From assembly GCA_004213025.1 (NCBI GenBank), contig SHBC01000048.1, positions 1-8,173 of the forward strand: a stretch of 8,173 nucleotides of DNA, in the 5' to 3' direction. The notes under the pieces were generated by a model, which saw nothing but the letters and a program-made list of their open reading frames with translations, did not search any database and was not told the DNA's origin. Each line of letters begins with the position of its first letter. The stretch's first letter is position 1. This DNA comes from SAR116 cluster bacterium. GTDB taxonomy: Bacteria > Pseudomonadota > Alphaproteobacteria > Puniceispirillales > Puniceispirillaceae. Positions 5,643 through 8,173 of the stretch are shown here, in pieces. The translations under genes were made by a program, and so were the position numbers.

Positions 5643-6884
5643 GCAGGCATCAAGCCCGTCCATGAGCTGCCGGACTTCGGAATCGGTCGTGTAATGCACG
5701 AAACTGAGGCGCAGCACGCCGGCGTCGGCATCGCACCCCATCGCGCCGATGGTCCGCACGGCATAGAAATCGCCAGCTCCGGCCATTACGCCATGCCCGG
5801 CAAGCGCCTCGGCAATGGCCGGTGCCGGCCGCGCCGTATGAAGCGCCACCGTCGGCACGCGGCCGGTCTCGCCACCAAGCTCACCGCTGCCCAGAATGCG
5901 CGCATCATTGCGGCTGCCAAGAAAATCCAGTAGCGGCGCCAATGTCCGGTCTTCATGCGAGCGCTGCATCGCGGTGACAATGCGCGCCCGTTCCGCCGGG
6001 CCGGCTTTGCCACCAGTCGCCCCGGCGTGATGTTCGTAGAGCGCGTCGACATAATCCGCCATGCCGGCGGCTGCCGCGACCTGTGCATGATCCGGGCCGG
6101 CCGGCGTGAACCGCTTTGTCCGCGACCCGGCATTGAAGAAATGCGCCTGGTTGGCCAGCCTGTCGGCAAGGCCATGCCGGACCACCATGATCCCCTGATG
6201 CGGCCCATAGGTCTTGTAGCTGGAAAACAGATAGATGTCGGTGCCAAGCGAATCGATATCGGGAAAGCCGTGCGGCACCATGCTGACCCCGTCGACACAG
6301 GTCACCGCGCCAACATCATGCGCCATCGCCACGATCCGGGCGACCGGGTTTTCCTGCCCGACAATGTTTGAACAATGCGGGAAACAGACAAGTTTCACAC
6401 GCTCATCGAGAAGATCGGCAAGCCGGTCGACCTCGAGCTGACCGCTCTCGGCATCAACATGCCATTCACGGATTTCCATGCCGCGCACCGCCAGCCGCCG
6501 CCAGGCACCGCTGTTGGCCTCATGGTCCTGGTCGGTGACAATCACCGCGTCGCCCGGGGCGAGTGTTTCAGCAAAGGCCTGTGCCAGCACATAGGTATTC
6601 TGGCTTGTCGATGGTCCGAAGCTGAGCTCGTCCGTCTCGACATTCATCATCGCGGCAAGCCGTGAGCGCGCCTCGTCCATTTCCTCGCCGCCGGCCTGGC
6701 TGGCGGCATAGGGGGCATATGGCTGGACCTTGCGCTGGGTATAGAACCGATGCAGCCGGTCGATCACCTGACGGCATGTGTAGGACCCGCCGGCATTCTC
6801 GAAGAAAGCCTGACCGGCCAGCGACGGCTCGTCAAAGGCGGGAAACTGGCTGCGGACAAAATCAATGTCGAGATCGGTGCTCAT
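5637..6884 (-). CDS. Class V PLP-dependent enzyme, 'cysteine desulfurase-like' (VC1184-type) family, function unknown
   Basis: This 415-residue protein is a fold type I PLP enzyme of the class V group and resembles the VC1184-type subfamily commonly named cysteine desulfurase-like. Visible motifs are FFENAGGSYTC (27-37), SFGPSTSQNTY (88-98), TDQDHEANSGAWRRLA (117-132) with cofactor-stacking His121, FPHCSNIVG (168-176), CVDGVSMVPH (196-205) with Asp198, SSYKTYGPHQG (221-231) with Schiff-base Lys224, and GDFYAVRTIGAMG near 371-383. The region where SufS or CsdA carry the sulfur-accepting cysteine reads GVMAGAGDFYAVR and has none, so true desulfurase chemistry is doubtful. The ATG at 6884 has GGAG 8 bp upstream (complement of 6893-6896) and AGGA closer in. 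It lies 64 bp downstream of the proline-racemase-family gene on the same strand, probably in one operon. Transaminase, lyase or epimerase activity are all possible. Confidence 0.85.
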   Translation of the reverse strand: MSTDLDIDFVRSQFPAFDEPSLAGQAFFENAGGSYTCRQVIDRLHRFYTQRKVQPYAPYAASQAGGEEMDEARSRLAAMMNVETDELSFGPSTSQNTYVLAQAFAETLAPGDAVIVTDQDHEANSGAWRRLAVRGMEIREWHVDAESGQLEVDRLADLLDERVKLVCFPHCSNIVGQENPVARIVAMAHDVGAVTCVDGVSMVPHGFPDIDSLGTDIYLFSSYKTYGPHQGIMVVRHGLADRLANQAHFFNAGSRTKRFTPAGPDHAQVAAAAGMADYVDALYEHHAGATGGKAGPAERARIVTAMQRSHEDRTLAPLLDFLGSRNDARILGSGELGGETGRVPTVALHTARPAPAIAEALAGHGVMAGAGDFYAVRTIGAMGCDADAGVLRLSFVHYTTDSEVRQLMDGLDACL

Positions 6885-6948
6885 CTATCCTGCTCCGTGT
6901 GCATTCCATATTCATGATTGTCATAATCGTCATCGTCCCTCATGGCCG

Positions 6949-7998
6949 TCAGGACCGGTTGAGGCTGCCGGCATGCGGTCCCCATACATCGCTTACCGCA
7001 TAGCCGTCGGCAAAGATATCACCAGGATCAGATTCAATCACCGTCTCGCCGAACCGCCAGCCACGCCCACTGATCCGGGGCAGCACCGCCGGCCGGCCGG
7101 CAACCTCGCTGACGCCGGTCAGCGTGACCTCAAATCGTGAATCGATGACCGAGCGTGTTATGATGCTCTCGCCAACCGCGATACCCCCGCGCGCATGAAG
7201 CGCGGCAAGATGCGCCGATGACCCGGTGCCGCAGGGGCTGCGGTCGAGCCGGCCTGGCGGCATGATGGTGGCGGTGCGTGTCTCACCTGATGACAGCACC
7301 TGCCTGAACATCACATAGGCGATGCCGGTGATCGCCGGAATTTCGGGATGGATGATGTCATGGGCATTGTTGAAGTCCGCCTTCAACGCCATGCCGATTT
7401 CGGCAAGCCGCGCCGCGTTCTCCGGCGCGATTGTCAGCCCGACCTGCCCGACATCGACCAGCGCGTAGAACACCCCGCCATAACAGATATCGGCCGTGAC
7501 CGTGCCCCAATCATCGGTCGCCAGTGGCACGTCCAGCGCCTCGACAAAGGCCGGCACCATGTCGAGATGAACGCGGATGCATTTGCCATCACGACATTCG
7601 GCGCGGGCCGTGACAAGCCCGGCCGCCGTTTCCAGCGTCACCACTGTTTCAGGCTCCCGCATCTCGACCATGCCGGTCTCCAGAAGCGCCGTCGTCACGC
7701 AGATGCTGTTCGACCCGGAACTGGCATGCGCGCGGTCAGGCTGCATGATGATGAAGGCGGCATCGGCGCGCGGGTCCACGGGCGGCATCAGAAGATTGAC
7801 CGAACAGGCCGGGTTGCCGCGCGGTGCCAGCATCAGGCGTCGGCGAAGCGCGCCATCACCGGCATTCAAGGCGGCAAGCCTGTCGGCAATCGTGTCGCCC
7901 GGAATGTCAGGCAGGCCGTCGGTGACGACATAGCCAAGCTCACCCTCGGCATGGACATTGATCATGCGGATCGGGCGGCTTTCAGGCTGGCCGCTCAC
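6949..7998 (-). CDS. Proline racemase superfamily protein, trans-3-hydroxy-L-proline dehydratase-like (Ser/Cys pair)
   Basis: This 349-residue cytoplasmic protein is of normal length for the proline racemase superfamily, which holds proline racemases, 4-hydroxyproline 2-epimerases and trans-3-hydroxy-L-proline dehydratases. Visible motifs are VHAEGELGYVV (15-25), PRGNPACSVNLLMPP (59-73), HASSGSNSICVTTALLETGM (91-110), YGGVFYALVD (173-182), and LDRSPCGTGSSAHLAALHARG (251-271). The first catalytic position, Cys in MCGHG of racemases, is Ser94 here, and the following His is Ser96. The second, Cys256, is kept. Loss of one thiol is known in dehydratase members, so dehydration of trans-3-hydroxy-L-proline to pyrroline-2-carboxylate is my best guess. 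An epimerase role on another imino acid remains possible. The GTG start at 7998 overlaps the stop of the upstream thiamin-diphosphate gene as GTGA, which supports this start over the ATG at 7965 and suggests translational coupling. Confidence 0.85.
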   Translation of the reverse strand: MSGQPESRPIRMINVHAEGELGYVVTDGLPDIPGDTIADRLAALNAGDGALRRRLMLAPRGNPACSVNLLMPPVDPRADAAFIIMQPDRAHASSGSNSICVTTALLETGMVEMREPETVVTLETAAGLVTARAECRDGKCIRVHLDMVPAFVEALDVPLATDDWGTVTADICYGGVFYALVDVGQVGLTIAPENAARLAEIGMALKADFNNAHDIIHPEIPAITGIAYVMFRQVLSSGETRTATIMPPGRLDRSPCGTGSSAHLAALHARGGIAVGESIITRSVIDSRFEVTLTGVSEVAGRPAVLPRISGRGWRFGETVIESDPGDIFADGYAVSDVWGPHAGSLNRS

Positions 7999-8173
7999 GC
8001 CCCGGCCGCGGCACGAAGGTCGCTGATCGTGGTGCGCGGCGAAATGGCCTCGGTCGCGGTGACAATCTCGACGATCGCCCCTGCTGGCGCGGCGCAGGCG
8101 CGGTCATATGCGGCGGCGAATTCATCGGTACGGGTCACCCGCTCACCATGAAAGCCGTAGGCCGCCGCGATGG
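7995..8173 (-). CDS. Thiamin-diphosphate-dependent enzyme, acetolactate synthase-like, C-terminal end (5' end outside window)
   Basis: The last 58 residues of this protein are read on the minus strand to the TGA at 7997-7995. They contain AAAYGFHGERVTRTDEF, AAYDRACAAPAGAIVEIVT, and TEAISPRTTISDLRAAA. The pattern of a small-residue helix, a GxxGxxV strand, the D-E-F-x-x-A-x-x-x-A helix, an I-V-E-I/V strand and a TPxTTxSxLR-like tail is typical of the C-terminal PP-binding domain of IlvB-like thiamin-diphosphate enzymes (acetolactate synthases and 2-oxo acid decarboxylases). The cofactor GDG...N motif lies outside the window, so substrate class cannot be judged. Its stop overlaps the GTG of the proline-racemase-family gene by four bases, so the two proteins are very probably made together. 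I did not find an ATG-started frame here because the gene begins beyond the right edge. Confidence 0.75.
   Translation of the reverse strand, partial: IAAAYGFHGERVTRTDEFAAAYDRACAAPAGAIVEIVTATEAISPRTTISDLRAAAGA

Noticed and set aside
6885..6948. Imperfect ATTGTCATA/ATCGTCATC repeats in the gap before the class V PLP gene
   Set aside because: There are only two 9-bp imperfect units and the arms of the ATGA-TTG-TCAT palindrome are four bases. This is too weak to call an operator.
7348..8151. Long plus-strand open frame of 267 codons
   Set aside because: It lies antisense to the proline-racemase-family gene and the end of the thiamin-diphosphate gene, both of which have clear motifs. It has an arginine/histidine-rich composition typical of shadow frames in GC-rich DNA.

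Overview
The window is GC-rich (roughly 60% by eye) and densely coded, with short intergenic gaps and several overlapping gene ends. Protein families and codon use point to an alphaproteobacterium, possibly a free-living marine or soil heterotroph. This is inferred from protein resemblance only; no rRNA or other taxonomic marker is present. I see no tRNA, rRNA, CRISPR array, insertion sequence, phage gene or attachment site.

Left part (1-1280, + strand): the 3' end of ligC (4-carboxy-2-hydroxymuconate-6-semialdehyde dehydrogenase) is followed by a complete ligJ (4-oxalomesaconate hydratase). These are two steps of the protocatechuate 4,5-cleavage pathway, which turns lignin-type aromatics into pyruvate and oxaloacetate. 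The rest of that operon probably lies upstream of the window.

Middle part (1270-5642): four genes alternate in strand. They are a ten-helix EamA/DMT-type transporter (-), a fumarylacetoacetate-hydrolase-family enzyme of the acylpyruvate or fumarylpyruvate type (+), a MalY/PatB-type C-S lyase or aminotransferase (-) and an ArgE-like M20 deacetylase (+). The transporter and FAH enzyme diverge from a 203-bp spacer that holds three 12-bp tandem repeats. The FAH enzyme and the PatB-like gene converge on a 75-bp spacer made almost entirely of a CTGA/CTGC tetranucleotide repeat. The PatB-like and ArgE-like genes diverge from a shared promoter region.

Right part (5637-8173, - strand): three genes are probably one transcription unit. 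In transcription order they are the C-terminus of a thiamin-diphosphate enzyme, a proline-racemase-superfamily protein with a Ser/Cys catalytic pair (trans-3-hydroxy-L-proline dehydratase-like), and a class V PLP enzyme of the 'cysteine desulfurase-like' type that lacks a cysteine at the expected position. The first two overlap by a GTGA stop/start. This trio looks like a small catabolic pathway for an amino acid or imino acid. I do not recognise it as a described pathway, and it is the best candidate for something new here.
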